From: Arctopsyche grandis
Lineage: Eukaryota; Arthropoda; Insecta; Trichoptera; Hydropsychidae
Direction: 5' to 3'
NCBI RefSeq assembly: GCF_051622035.1
Contig: NC_135355.1
Location: forward strand, 31,312,986 to 31,376,985
DNA: 64,000 bases
Each line of letters starts with the position of its first letter. Positions within the stretch are counted from its first letter, which is position 1. Made by a program: the position numbers and the translations under genes. The notes beneath the pieces are model-generated. The model saw only the letters and a list, made by a program, of their open reading frames with translations, had not been told where the DNA came from and ran no database searches. Positions 12,251 to 24,594 of this stretch are shown piece by piece.

Positions 12251-13667
12251 AAGTAGATTATATAAAGTTATTTCCGACTACATATGTACATATAATGTTT
12301 TTTGATCGATATTTTGAACCACAAAATTACTATATGTATGTGTGCATTTTTATGATCATATGACCACCACAAATTTCAATATGGCGTTCTATCACTATCA
12401 ATTAAAACAAAAACTTTCTTCCATCAAAGAGATTCGAACGGAAATGAATTTTACCGCGAAATGGTCATTTTTTCACTTTTTCTTTCGATGCGAAATCAAT
12501 AAATAGACGCCAAAAATTGAAAGTGATATTTAGTCGAATTTATTTTGTAAGCTCTCTAATTCGCATTTGATTTCTAATATTCGATATGTAGAATGTAGGA
12601 TGCGTCCAATGTATCTAAAATTTATTATTATATAAATATACATTCATCATTTTGTATATAATTATATGAGAAATTCAATAAACAAATTTGACATTGAGAA
12701 AAAAAACTGTTTAAAACAGTCTACATATAATCCAAACATAGTTCTCGAATTGAAAAAAATCCGACTTTTGAATTGAAATGATGCATAATTATGTATATAT
12801 GTAATGCTTCTATTCAGTTTTTATACGAAGTCAGTGCGCAATTCAAAATGGCGCCAAAGTACGTACGTCAAAGTCTCAGTGACGTCAATGCGCGGATGTA
12901 GCACCAAAATAATCGACCTTTAACCGATGCATATTATAAAGGGGTCGTTCGGGGGGGAATTAAATCGTCGCACGTATTTTGAATCAGTTGACTTTTGAAT
13001 AAATTTTCATCTCGCGCATATATCGGTGGCTTTTTTTTTAAAAGCGCTTTGACCTTTGATTTTTTTCGGTCTTTAGTACTAAATATAGTTCCCTTTTAGT
13101 GCGGGGAGTCGAATGTCCGGAAATCGCTTCGTCACTTTTACGTCACAGTTTATGCAAAAATAGCGCGAAAGCTTTTTTACAAATTAGCTTCAACCTCTCC
13201 CACCCTACTCCTCATTTCCTCCGCTTTATCGTGCAGCTCCGGAAATACGTGGAGATTTTAAAGAATATTAATGGCTTTTAATCGTATCGCTAATTATTGG
13301 GCTATCAAATGTAATGCCTAACTTTACTAAACGTATATTTATACTTTTGGCCTTCAATAAAAATGTATCGACTTATGTATTTTATGAGTACTTGGCGAGA
13401 TTTCCGATATTTTGATTGTATTTTATTACATACAAGAATTCTCCCACGGCGACACATGTTTAGATTATTTTTGTATATACATAAGTCAAAATTTTCAAAC
13501 CTAACAGGACAGATATACATATGTATGTACATGGAACACAATAGACCCATCTTTGGACGATCAACAACATTTTTGATACACGGCAAATTTACGAGAAATA
13601 AAGTATGTAGGTAGCATTTTATAAGATTCAACAAACTAGAGATGCTAATAACTCAAATTTTTCGAGA
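12251..13667. other. intergenic sequence
   Basis: Nothing identified. Frames at 13305-13634 (minus) and 13363-13614 (plus) overlap each other and have no family signature. Confidence 0.4.
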
Positions 13668-13890
13668 AACTTAGGGGGAGGATATCGATTTATTGGATCC
13701 GTCACGAAATCCTATAAATCGGTCACAATCCGTCTCGAAAATTCAGCAGGAAACAAGTTGATCTGTGTTTTTTTTAATAAACACAAGATCTCGCCAGCAG
13801 TGTATTTGGCCGGTGCTTGAACCGATGACCTCTCTACTGGTATGCAATAGATCTATCAGTGCACTACTTTTTGGCTAAATAGCAAGTTTT
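13668..13890 (-). mobile_element. tRNA-derived SINE (variant C), degraded
   Basis: On the minus strand a Pol III box B (GGTTCAAGCACC) is followed by a body whose end carries TTGGATCC and an AGGAT string. The same tail order (TGGATCCAATAAAATCGGCATCCTCC) occurs in the plus-strand copy at 48030-48230, so the two define one family. Confidence 0.6.
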
Positions 13891-15108
13891 TTATAAAAGC
13901 TACCATTTTTATTATTTGCTTTGATTACTCGACTATCAGAACCCAACAGAATCGTGCTAGTTGCTGGGATATAAAAAATAGCTTAAACATTTGCTTGGAA
14001 CTTTTAACAGTATATTTCTGGCTAGTTACTATCTCAGTTTAAAGTCATCACAGTCTTATTTTGTATTTCTTGTCTGTATTTTCAGTGCAATTATTTTAAC
14101 CAAAGACCCTTCCCTGTTATTACAGGCCCAATCGTAATGGCGTACATATAAAACTGAGAGGCCAGAGGTTGACCGAAGTCACATTGAAGCCGTCGCAACT
14201 ACTCAGTACTCATATAACTAACAGTGTGTGAAATTGCAACGACTTAGAGCTACTTCTGATTAGTTTCCCAGTTTCGTATGTTTGTTTGGTCAAGTATGGG
14301 CATGATAGATCAACTGCGAAGCTGTTGATATGACGTCATAGATATCAACTTTGTTACGGAATGTATTGACATTCAATCAATTTTTCCTGCTATGGGCAAG
14401 GCTTTAATTAGTTTATGAATATGTATAAATATATTGTATCTTCATAGTTAATGGCACTAATGTTGCCATACCTTAACTGAATCTAGGTATGTAATTGAAT
14501 ATAAATGGGCTGATTAATTGTAAATTAGTTTTCCGTTTAAGTCGAGATTTTCGCGATTTCGCCGATTAAATGCCTTCAGTGCTGTCTTGTCTTCATGTTT
14601 GACATTGCTGTGGCAGGAATCAATTTGCTGACTTTCTTCTGAGTGTCATCGCGCTAATTTGAACTGTCGTACATAAAAGGTTGCACGGGTCGCGGATCGT
14701 TAACGACCCACCAACAGAACGATAGGATGAAAGTCGTTCTCGTCCACGCATAAACTAATCCAATATGGTCTCACTGGAACCGTTTGAGCTACTTGCACAC
14801 GATAATTTGACTCGTTCTCTTTGTAATGCCCAAAAATGCATTGTGTTCAATGTCAATAAGTGCAAAAATATATCTCATTGACCCACTTGCTCGCCCGAAT
14901 CACTTTCACGATTGAAATCATCGAAGAGAGCATCTTTCAAAAAATGCGGGCCAAGGCCACGGCTCATTAGAAATGTAATTGTTTTAGTATTATTTTATTT
15001 TAGCAAAAGAAATAAATTCAATTTCGACAAAACCGCAAATGAAACCAACCAAAATTATCGAAAAAAGTTGCGGCTTTTTTATATAGAGAAATTTACGTAC
15101 ATACATAT
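13891..15108. other. intergenic sequence
   Basis: No supported gene or repeat. Composition is mixed and no frame exceeds noise. Confidence 0.45.
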
Positions 15109-15282
15109 CAGTTGCGTGCCGTGGAAATCTCCGTGTTTTTATCGCACAGCCTTAGTTACGTGTGTGAGAGCAGGATACAAGAGGACTAGGTGACATCATA
15201 CCGAGTCCCCTTGTCCCCTACTAACGCACACGTAATTAAGGCTGTGTGATATGAACAGGGAGATTTTCACGACACGCCACTG
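15109..15282. mobile_element. hAT-like foldback MITE, 174 bp
   Basis: Ends CAGTTGCGTGCCGTGGAAAT and ATTTTCACGACACGCCACTG are inverted repeats with a few mismatches. Pairing extends over about 80 bp per arm (CTCC, CACAGCCTTA, TTACGTGTG). Flanks ATACATAT and GTACATAT match at 7 of 8 positions, consistent with an old 8-bp duplication. No coding capacity. Confidence 0.78.
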
Positions 15283-15659
15283 GTACATATTTCTATATAA
15301 AAGTTAGTTAGAATTGAATACATAGGACTATCGGATTTTTTTTTTATTTAACTACTACATTTACAATATATAACAAATTGTATAAACCATACATACATTC
15401 TGGAACATATAAATGAATTTATTTATTTCCTACGATTAATATAAAAATAAATAATACAGTTTAAATCAAGATTAATATGGAACTTCAAGCAAGGCTTTGT
15501 CTAATTTTTATTTGCACATTAAAGGCTAGAATTTCTATAAACAAGTTGAATTTTTATTGAAAAACTTGACTAGATATGCAGTTATGTCCAAACAAAAAAG
15601 ATACATGGAGAGTTTTTAGACGATGGGTATGATTTACACGAATAGGTAAAAACACACTC
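15283..15659. other. AT-rich spacer
   Basis: No gene or clear repeat seen between the MITE and the M1 copy. Confidence 0.4.
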
Positions 15660-15990
15660 AAAATTGCGGTACAGGACGCGTAGGTTAGACTCCAGCTGTT
15701 ATAGGCGTGTCTTTTTGTCATTGCTAATTCGTACGATCTTATTATTTCGATAAGTTTCTCCTACATTTCTTCAAATATGGGAATCACTGTTATAGATTAC
15801 TGCCAAACCTACGTTAATACACTAAAAATATACCACCGAAAACACTCCAGGGGTGAGGTTTGAGACAGTTGTCGCGTGAGTGATTTGTCGCTGAATTTCG
15901 TGCGTGTAACACCGTTGTAAAATCCGCGAGTGATTTGTCGGGGAACCGTCGCATACCACTCTCTGTCTTCATCAGTTCCTAGTTCCATAT
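15660..15990. mobile_element. TIR family M1, diverged copy
   Basis: Shares CTCCAGCTGT, CGATCTTATTATTTCGA, TCTCCTACATTTCTTCAAAT and AACACTCCAGGGG in the same order as the copies at 2065-2365 and 23545-23965. The ends are eroded and no clean inverted repeat remains. Confidence 0.6.
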
Positions 15991-17514
15991 GAAATGGCAA
16001 TTTCTTGAACTTACATATGTATATTCAAGAGTTTCTTATACATATGTGTGTATGGTATATTTAATTGACAGTATTCATTGAGATACAAATGTATCGATTT
16101 TATTCTGATCTTCAAAACATGATTCCGGATGTATGGGATGATTCAATTAGTTTAAGCAATACAAGAATTTTCAATTTACTTTCAATTGCAAGATTCTTAT
16201 CTAAGGATTTTCTCTATTACAAATTGACTAGTTTGAAACTACTGTTTTCTCTATAAGAGTATTTCTGCGTTCAGCAATTTACTACATGTATAACCTTACT
16301 TATGTATGTAGATACATATGAACTTTGTTGCTCCTACATATGTACATATGTACGTATTCATAGGTATAAAATACAGATCGGTTCAAAAAGACACTTTCGC
16401 TCTCTTATATACATATGTACATACATATATTGCTTATCGATACATCGCTAAAATCTTAATAACGATAATTTAATAAAATGTTTTTGATATACATACATCA
16501 GCCATTCATGTAAAAAAATTATTTCAAACTATTGGAATACTTAATTTAACTTCATTTGATTTTCACTTTCGTCTCGCCTGTGCTTTTGTTTGTTTTTTTG
16601 TTTATATATGTATATTGGAAAACGGTACTTTCGTTTTTTCTCTATACATGTGTGTGTTAACACTTTCGGGGAAAACGCTTTTCGAAGACGCCATGTTGAT
16701 TTTTCTTAAAAAAGAAGAGTAAAACCACAGGCTGATGTGTAAAGAGAGCGTTCTATGAAAATATTCGATTCGTGTTGTAGAATTTGTTCATACATTTTTT
16801 TCTAGTTTTCAAATATACATACAATATTTACGCAGTTCTGTGAATTTTATTTTACATAAAATTTTTTGCCGTTTCGTTTTAAAAAAAAATAAATCTAAAT
16901 ATATAATAACACGCCAATGCACTATTATAGATATGCACCTATACATATGTATGGCAAATCATTCATTATAATAATACTATGTATTTAAACACACACGACT
17001 TTCGTTTGTTTTATTCATATGAATTAATAGTCGAACTTATTATTATTTTTATGCAGTAAAATTGGATGCATATCGTATTTGAAAAATCATTAAAACAATT
17101 TAAAAATAATTATTACCACTGTATCTTTATTCGAATTATATTGGAAAAAGTAGGTCGATATTGAATAATAAATTATCAATTACGTTGTTCCTAATCTGGA
17201 GATCGAATGAGTATGGCTATAATGTGATCAGACTGTTTTATTTTTTTTTCATATTAGTCGTGGATATATTAATTTTGATTTTAATAACTCAGATCGCAAT
17301 AGTAGTAATTGCACAATTACAGTTTAATTGCAGTCATTGCATACTTCAGTGCAGTAGGATTGAATACATAAATTCTTATCGAAGCTGCGCTTCACAAACT
17401 TTCCGTTGATTATACTTTATCAAGTTTTACAATGCAATGTTTATCATATAATCGAGATACAACGAAAATCTACTAACTACTAACTGTTGTATTGAAATAA
17501 GGAAGCGTATGAAA
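15991..17514. other. AT-rich intergenic sequence
   Basis: No gene recognised. The hexamer CTTTCG recurs at irregular intervals (near 16396, 16570, 16630, 16664, 17000) amid TACATA strings, which may be a decayed tandem repeat. The frame at 17161-17409 is hydrophobic AT-rich noise. Confidence 0.4.
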
Positions 17515-17785
17515 TTGAGATAGCTTTGTGGTTACGTTAATGATAACCGCCGAGAGGTTCTCGGATTCAAGCCGTGGGTTGACCTCGATTGAAGAGAATT
17601 AATTCGGAGTATTTATGGAGTACTGTTGGCCAGACTTGGATATTTGTGAGTCCAAGTCGATTGTTTTCTATCAGAGTTGAAATCAGATATATGTATCATA
17701 AAATTGGCAAAACCATCCTACCTAAATTTGCAAGTTTAATACCATAGGTGTCGCTCAGAGGCAACCCGTAATGACATAGGAAAAA
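17515..17785 (+). mobile_element. tRNA-derived SINE with tail type B
   Basis: A tRNA-like head is followed by the conserved SINE body (TGACCTCGATTGAAGAGAAT, TATCAGAGTT, AAATTGGCAAAACCATCCTA) and the tail GGTGTCGC ... ACCCGTAATGACA. The tail forms a short GTGTC/GACA stem around a loop containing CCCGTAAT. Full-length, with no coding capacity. Confidence 0.82.
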
Positions 17786-17799
17786 TAAATTAAAATAAT

Positions 17800-18235
17800 G
17801 TAGTATATGGAATGCATTTAGACGAATTAATGCCGTTTTTAAAATCTAAAATGACACTTTAATTCAAGAAGAAAAAGTGTCTTGCTAGTGATGACTTATG
17901 GATGCGAAACTTGACGTTGAATAGGAAATAAAGATAGGAAATGGAATACGAGGGTGAGAGGTATGATATGGTAGTTGAAGAGATTGAAATATTAATGGGC
18001 GGGTTACGTGGTTAGGAGAATGGACAAAATAAGTGACGGAATGGTACCCAAGACAATTTAAATTGGTGAAAAGAATGCCACAAGGAATATGGGTAGTTGA
18101 AATTAGAATAATGTGTTAGTTGAGATGTATGAGAGTTGCGCAAAACAAATACGAATGCACGTGTGTCGGGGAGGAATTCATCCAGCGTGGATGGTGAATT
18201 GCTGCAAATGATAATCACAGATCGGAACATTCACT
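17800..18235 (+). mobile_element. RTE-clade LINE C-terminal fragment, degraded
   Basis: DNA similarity to 61446-61965 is obvious: gatgacttatggatgcgaaac, gagattgaaat, tggacaaaa, gaatggtaccc, then gatgagagttgcgcaaaac and catccagcgtgg. The reading frame is broken many times. It begins right after the SINE at 17515-17785. Confidence 0.72.
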
Positions 18236-18479
18236 ATTTAGAGCGATCAAAAATAAAAGAGGTTTAAGAATTAATGAAGAAATTAAGAATATATTTTTAA
18301 TTAAATTATAATACATATGTACATACTTAAGTATGTATATATGTAGATGAGTCACTTAATGATTCACAGAAATCACTGTTATTTAAATTTATTGGATACA
18401 AGAATTATATTTTGGTTTAAATGCAAAAATTTATATAATCAAAACAGTTATATTAAAAGTTTTTTCCTAGCTTTTAGCT

Positions 18480-19042
18480 TGCTTCAAAATATGTTCGCCA
18501 ACTTAGTTTGATAAAAATTTTCTTGAGTCATTACAATTGCAATAATTCATCTTCTATGGTGTTTAATAATAATCTATTTTTCTCCTTTCTCCAGGTTGCA
18601 CTCATTAGACTAAATATTCTTTCGCAAATTGCAATGGAATGTAGAATTGAGATGTGGGCCGCAATTTAATACAAATTATTGCAAGCGGAATTATCAAGCG
18701 GAATCTTTAAAAGATATTGTCCATTTCTCATACAATGTTTTTTTCTCGTAAAATTTTCAATAAAAAATTAAACAGATATTTTCGTATATAAAGTCAACAT
18801 TGAAAACAATATTAAATTATTATGTTAATTCTGCAATTGAAGAAAATTCGATTTTCATATTTGGTTTAAGGACAAGACTTTAATGGATTGAAATTTGTTG
18901 CTTTTGAAGTCAAACCATTTCATACATTTTTGTACATATACAAATTTTGTTAAGTCGGTATTTTCAGGGGCAATAAGGGACTCGGGACTAGCCTGTTGAA
19001 CTCGGGACAGTCCCGCTCAAATAGGGACGTCTGGCAACCCTG
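18480..19042 (-). mobile_element. hAT element remnant with terminal CAGGGTTGCCAGACG
   Basis: The right end read on the minus strand is CAGGGTTGCCAGACGTCCC, a common hAT terminal sequence. The opposite end is not identifiable. A transposase C-terminal segment lies inside at 18531-18640. Confidence 0.65.
18531..18640 (-). pseudogene. hAT transposase dimerisation-domain fragment
   Basis: The minus-strand frame reads HSIAICERIFSLMSATWRKE followed by KNRLLLNTIEDELL and a stop. The CER(I/V)FS...W...RNRL pattern is the C-terminal hAT dimerisation motif. Only about 36 codons are intact, so it is a dead remnant. Confidence 0.72.
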
Positions 19043-20160
19043 TTCGTAGCTAACAATGCAAGATTTTATTTTGATTAATCCATATTGAACATCCCTCGAC
19101 TGCCGTTTATATTTATTTACAATCTGCTCTCATATATGTACATTCCTCATTTAATAACTCATCGTCTAATTTCTATATCATGCTAAACTGTTTTTTCGTT
19201 TCGTATTCAATCAATTGCATTCAATGTGGAGATTATGAGTCATTGATATACATTTTTTGTGCTTATCGCTACAACCAGTCGGCACTGTTAAGTGGAATAT
19301 AAGTCCAATCCACTTATGGCATCTTGCTTTGGAGTCCGCGCTTAAGTTTTTCTCCATTTCGAGAGATTGATTGTATTCGCTCGACGAAACGAATATTTCG
19401 ATGCAAATCCTGGAATTCCACTCAAAAACAGGATGCATCTACACGAGATCGAACGTGCTTTCTCCCCCGTGTACAAGTTATACATATGTACAAGTTGCAT
19501 GCGGTCCAGATGCTCTGTCGCAGCTGCGCATATGGGTGCATTGTTTTCAGTCTTAATTACAGGATGTTTGAAAAAAAAGCACTTGCTCTCGAACAGGAAG
19601 TTCCCTTTGTTCGATTTTTATTATTGTGTATCGTTATTTTTTTTTCATTACTTACATTTCGCACAATTATTTCCGCATCGTTTTGACTTTTGTGGATTAT
19701 TGATATGGCTCATATATACGATAAATGTATTGTACTATCATCAAAGATAACACTATCGAGTGGGTAAACATTGTTTTACCAGTGTTTAATTGTGAAGCGT
19801 TACATTATTTCTGGGAAATTCAGTTAACGAATGTTCTGGAAAATCGTTCAGCAAATATCGTCCCGCTGAACAGAATGTACCCAAGCCTATTTCCATACTA
19901 CGTTTCAGCCGGATATTGCGAATGAATTGAGTGATCCGTTTTTAGAATACCTAGTTAGAATGTATAAACTCTATAGGGAACTCTTCGTCGGAAATTAACT
20001 TTTATTGGCGAATGAGAATCGAAACAATCGCGTTGAAGTTATAATCTCCTTGCAATTCTAACTCAATATGAAAATCTAGTGTGTTATTTGTGTGTTCGTA
20101 ATAAATTATACTTTTACATATACTAGCGAAAATAAACATCTATGTCTGTGACATGTGTAT
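19043..20160. other. intergenic sequence
   Basis: Overlapping frames in all three plus-strand phases between 19324 and 19750 indicate low stop density rather than coding; none has a recognisable domain. Nothing else is supported. Confidence 0.4.
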
Positions 20161-20236
20161 CAATTTTGGGCCCGTAAAAAATCATCAGCGCCCCTCCCCC
20201 CTCGAATTTTTAAATCAAAATACCAAATTTCTGGTT

Positions 20237-20524
20237 TCACAGCGCAGTATTTATATGAATATAATTATTGTTAATATGTATGTAGGTATTTAACTCGCCT
20301 ATTTTAAAATTTCTTCTTTCAAACCTAGTTGTCATTTTGGCTGCTTCTTTGTGCTCAATTGTAAGCAAAGGTAGTTCATTAAGTCTGGTTTGACCGATCG
20401 AATTTATTTTATATTCTTTAATTATTTTTAATTTATTGAATGTTCTTTCTACACTAGCCACAATTACCGGAAGAGTAAAAAATAACATGAATGCGGTAAT
20501 TAGTTCTGAAAAATCACTCTCCAA
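20237..20524 (-). pseudogene. hAT transposase C-terminal domain
   Basis: The 95-codon frame contains LPVIVASVERTFNKLKIIK, then a gap and RLNELPLLTIEHKEA. This is the hallmark hAT C-terminal dimerisation region (the ASxERxFSxLKxIK motif followed by RL..LxxLxIE). The upstream catalytic part is missing because of the LINE insertion, so the protein cannot be complete. Confidence 0.85.
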
Positions 20525-20582
20525 ACAACTGTAATTGGTAATAAGTAATTCTGAAAATTGCCTTATGATTATTGTTCCAAAA

Positions 20583-21320
20583 AGATCTTTCTTTATTTAT
20601 TTATTTATTTATTTATTTTATTAATTGAAAAATCAACAGACAGGATGTACAGAGATAGGTATAAAAAACACAAAAAGTAAATAAATAATATATGTAACAC
20701 CCGAGTCCAATAATAGATTTTTACAAAAATGAAAAAGATAAATATAAGGAAAACAAATTAAAAAGTAAAGAATAAAGGCATGACAAAATATGTAGTACAT
20801 TGCATAATTAAACTATAGTATTAAAATATTTGGAAAAGGTTATAAGATAGAATATAAGAAGAAATTGAAATTTACAAATATAAAAAACAAATGAAAAAGG
20901 TAAATACAAAATAAACAAATGAAATGGAAAGGAATGAAAGCTATAATATGATTAAATAGCACATTACATAACTAAACTAAAGTATAAAAATAATGGAAAT
21001 ATTGGAAAAATAGAATAGAAGAAAAAATGAATCAATCGGTCAAGATTCTCTTGATGTTAGACCTGAATTGATGTAGGGAAATACCAAACAGATCAACCTC
21101 ATTCAGCTCTCCGTTAAACATACGATAAACGCGCTGCAGATAAAAATATTTTTGGGAATTAGTATTGAAAGGATCAAGTGAAAAGAGTGTAACGCGTCTA
21201 GGGTATCGAACTGGGATTCTGAAATTAACCTTATTCAGTAAATCAGAACATGTACTTTATTAATAAAAGTACATGTGTAAATTGAGATTCGAATTGATCT
21301 GAGAAAACTTCTGGATATTT
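20583..21320 (-). mobile_element. LINE fragment inserted in the hAT element
   Basis: The minus-strand stretch 21245-21032 translates in one frame without a start: KVNFRIPVRYPRRVTLFSLD, then QKYFYLQRVYRMFN and FGISLHQFRSNIKRILTD, then stop. This is the extreme C-terminus of a non-LTR reverse transcriptase. The 3' UTR runs left to an AAAT-repeat tail at about 20585-20620. It lies between the two halves of the hAT transposase, so it is younger than that element. Confidence 0.75.
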
Positions 21321-21505
21321 TTTTCTGAGATTCAAACAATGGTCTGGAATATCTTTTTTCGGCATATTAATAATTTTCCTAGTTTCAAGAAAACCGAAGT
21401 AGTTTTTCACTACCTGCATTTCCGCAAAAGGATTATTTTGTCGATTTATGGCCTCCTATTTCCGTGGGCATTGCTTACCCCCGCTACATAGTAGTTACGC
21501 CATTG

Positions 21506-23544
21506 ACGTGTATTTGTATACAATTCCAATCAGATGGGACACGTTTTAAGGGGTGACGAAATGGACTCGTATCAGTTGAAACCATTGTTTATTGACGAAA
21601 CATTTTTCAACAAAGTTTGTGGATTTGAATTGCTGGTTGGGTTGGCAATCTAAGCATTCACTCACATATGTATATGTACGTAGATTAAATTCTCCACATT
21701 AGGTTAGAGTTGAGGTTATAATTGCTAAGATGAGTTTCCGATTGAAATGCCAGACCTAAACTGTATTGATTATACAAGAATTTTAGCCCAAGCGAAGTTG
21801 GGTGGGTACGTGTAGTGGTGACCTGACAAAGCCGCGCATGACATTTTCGGGCCGACAAACCCGCACATATGAATGCCGCACGGAACAACCCAATCAATGG
21901 CGCGTCGACAATACCGCGTAAAACAAAACTAAAAAAATTAATTTAATTTAATAAAACAGAAGTTCTCTTTAAGAGATACCTGGAAGAATGGGAGAAAAAA
22001 AGTCTATTTGAAAAAAAATTGAGAAGCAGTGGTACGGAAGATTCGCTGTCTTCAACTTTATGCAACCAAATGCAACTATGCAAGGACTCAAAATATTGAA
22101 CAAAGCATCGGACGTACTAGGCTAAAACTACAACCGTGATAAAGCTTCGTGACGGTCTCGCTAAAGTTTAATTTTTGCATTTTGTCGGCCTTTACTTTAT
22201 ATTCCGATAGATATACATATGTTTGTTCAGCTTTTTTGATACCTTTCAAAAAATATATTTTCGATTATTTTCATTGCAATCGAAAACTTCCACAAAACAA
22301 ATATTGTTTTATAATTTTGTGAAAAAGTATGAAGCCCCCAATTTAGATCTTGTTAAAGTTGCACCCACGTGACTCTGGCGTTTAATTATGAGTGTTTTGA
22401 TTTGTTTTGTATACAAAATATAATATATATGTACATAGGTATTTACTTTTATCCTGCGCGGATATGTCGGCGCGGCATTGTCCTGCGCGAATTTGTCGAG
22501 GTGCCACATTTAGTAGTGTTCGATGAGTATATAAAAAATCAAATTTAATTATAATGTTCAAAATCTCAAAGCTTTATTGCAGTAACCACTTCACATGTGT
22601 ACATTAATATATATGTATGTATATGTACATGCATACGAGCAATAAATTTCTATTAACCAACTATGTATCTATCATCCTTTTCTATCGTTGTAAAATTCTC
22701 ACAGAAGAGTGAGACAAGAGACAGAATCATTTTTACATTCATCTTATTATGAAAGACATATTTATAATTTCAAACCTGTCAAATAAGAAAGTTTACAAGT
22801 GCACGTTCGAATATTTCATTTATTACACGATATTATTCTATACAATTGAATCGTTTAACCTCATAGGGTCATATATATTGTATGAAAAATATTGAGTTTA
22901 TAATAAACGGTGAGATCATCGCTTATCTTATTTATGAAGGTTCACTTTTTCTTCTTGGCACTATTTTGATGACGTTAATCGTATACGATATTTCACCAAG
23001 ACAAATGGGTATGTATAGGTATAGGCACTTTCGAATTACGATATTCATGTGAGAAAAAGTTAAAATACTGCACATTCTTCTTCGACGAAGTCCAAATACG
23101 ATTAATCAAATTAGAGTCGCCGTATTGTATCGTGACTATTATATACCCGAATCCATTGACGTTTCATCTCTCTTAACCTTCACTCAATGATTGATGAACG
23201 ATGTAAAAAATAAAACGGTTGGAATTATTATTACGTAGATAATTACCCATTCAAGTCGACTTGTCTCGAATCGTGCCATTTTTATTCAATTAAGATTGAA
23301 CACATAGCTTTGGATTCGATTGTCGGTCCTGTCGTAAAGTCAAATTACCGGTGAGAAATCGCCTCAGGGACTCGACCGGGCTGAGCCGGTCAGAGTACAC
23401 GTGTACGAATGTCTTACCGGTATCCATCACTGTCATCTTCCTGTCGTGTAATTTCTAGTGAAGACAAGGAGAAACGCAGCCTTTGTGCCTTTGGTTTTTT
23501 AGCATTGGAGCGCAAACACACTGAATCGTACGGTACGGCTTGCC
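21506..23544. other. intergenic sequence
   Basis: No host gene or clear element. Short frames at 21685-21897 and 22309-22509 (minus) lack any family signature. Confidence 0.4.
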
Positions 23545-23965
23545 TTTGTGGACTCCAGCTGTGATTGGCGAATCCACATGTTATTGTTAATGCAAACGAT
23601 CTTATTATTTCGACGAATTTCTTTTACATTTCTTCAAATATGGAAATCACCCTTATCGTTCGCTGTCAAACCTACATATGTCAATACAAGGATAAAATAT
23701 CACCGACAACTAGAGGTAGGACCAGAAGCGTGCTTTTTCCAGGAATCAGGGCGTTTTGGGTCTATTTACAAAGCTAGAGTGCGAAAAAAAAGGTTCATCA
23801 TAAAAATGAATAATAAACAATAAACAAAGAACGGCACGCTTCCGGTCCTACCTCTACCGACAACACTCCAGAGAGTTGAATTTTGGCCTGGATTGTCATA
23901 GCATAGATAAGGCGTGCTAGCGTTTTTTTTACATCTAAAAAAACTCGTGCCACTCACTATACTGT
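23545..23965. mobile_element. TIR family M1, copy split by a nested MITE
   Basis: Carries the M1 body phrases (CTCCAGCTGTGATTGGCG, TTTCTTCAAATATGG, ATAAAATATCACCGACAAC, AACACTCCAG, GTGCCACTCAC). It is interrupted by an M2 MITE at 23711-23856, whose target duplication lies within the M1 sequence. Confidence 0.75.
23711..23856. mobile_element. MITE family M2, copy with exact 8-bp TSD
   Basis: Termini TAGAGGTAGGACC and GGTCCTACCTCTA are perfect inverted repeats. CCGACAAC is present directly on both sides (23703-23710 and 23857-23864). The 146-bp body includes GGTTCATCATAAAAATGAA. Other copies are at 31027-31160, 33793-33957, 34584-34737, 42592-42692 and 52642-52760. An 8-bp duplication fits hAT or P-type transposition. 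Confidence 0.88.
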
Positions 23966-24465
23966 GTGTCTACCCACTTATATAATATAATATAAATAAT
24001 TATATAAAATAATATAAAAATATAATGAATATAAAAATAGGTATCGACAATTGACATATTTGGTCACTCGAATAAATATTACAATATATACATATGTACA
24101 TATGTATTTATGGTCGATAACTCGATTTACAAATTCGCCAAATTAGTACCGCGAAAGTTACCGCGGGAAAAGGCCTAAAATTCACATGCATTGTAATTTT
24201 TTTCATCCATAGGAAGTCTTGCGACAGTTAAAAAAAACCTTTCCGCTTTTTAGGGGTTGTAAGATGTTGAAAATAGATACTGTATAACTGGCAATTTTAA
24301 CGGGTTGTCACGATGCGAGTAACTTAACGTCGAAAACATTTAATAACGGTTGGATCACCTGTTGTCACGTTGCGAGTAACGTCCAAGATACTTGTTCAAG
24401 TATCTTGGACTATCTACTTGCATCGTATCAACCCGGTTCAACCCCAACTTGTAGTTAAATAAAAA
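23966..24465. repeat. AT-rich stretch with inverted repeats (family M4)
   Basis: Around 24300-24440 there is a direct duplication of TGTCACG(A/T)TGCGAGTAAC, then a perfect stem GTCCAAGATACTTG (24381-24394) and CAAGTATCTTGGAC (24397-24410). A motif of the same form (CGAGTAAYGTCCRAG) and a following ATCGTATCAACYC / GTCGTATCAACTC string occur at 51795-51905. The two are probably remnants of one foldback family. Confidence 0.5.
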
Positions 24466-24594
24466 AATGAGCGAGAAGGAATACCAATTAGTGGTCAAAT
24501 GTGTATGGAAACAGCCAAGTTTTTCCATGAAAAATTAGGATTAGTAGACAACTTCAATGCTTCGTCTGGCTGGTTGACTAGATTTTTACTTTAT
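24466..24594 (+). pseudogene. pogo/Tigger-type transposase fragment (CENP-B HTH region)
   Basis: The plus-strand frame reads NEREGIPISGQMCMETAKFF, then HEKLGLVDNF and NASSGWLTRF. The order PISG...A..F...LG.....F.AS.GWL.RF is the second helix-turn-helix of CENP-B/pogo-like (Tigger, jerky) proteins. It is cut off exactly where repeat R1 begins, so the rest was lost or displaced by that insertion. Confidence 0.82.

Larger units (their letters stand above)
20161..21505 (-). mobile_element. hAT transposon, interrupted by a LINE
   Basis: Both plus-strand ends carry short inverted CAAT termini: CAATTTTGGGCCCG at the left, and GTTACGCCATTG at the right (CAATGGCGTAAC on the other strand). Flanks ATGTGTAT (20153-20160) and ACGTGTAT (21506-21513) match at 7 of 8 positions, as expected for a hAT duplication. 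The transposase runs leftwards: an N-proximal piece (MPKKDIPDHCLNLRKKYPE) near 21340-21385 and the dimerisation domain at 20237-20524. A LINE fragment separates them. Confidence 0.8.

Noticed and set aside
19324..19750. Overlapping 120- and 127-codon frames
   Set aside because: Three frames open at once across the same DNA and no family similarity.
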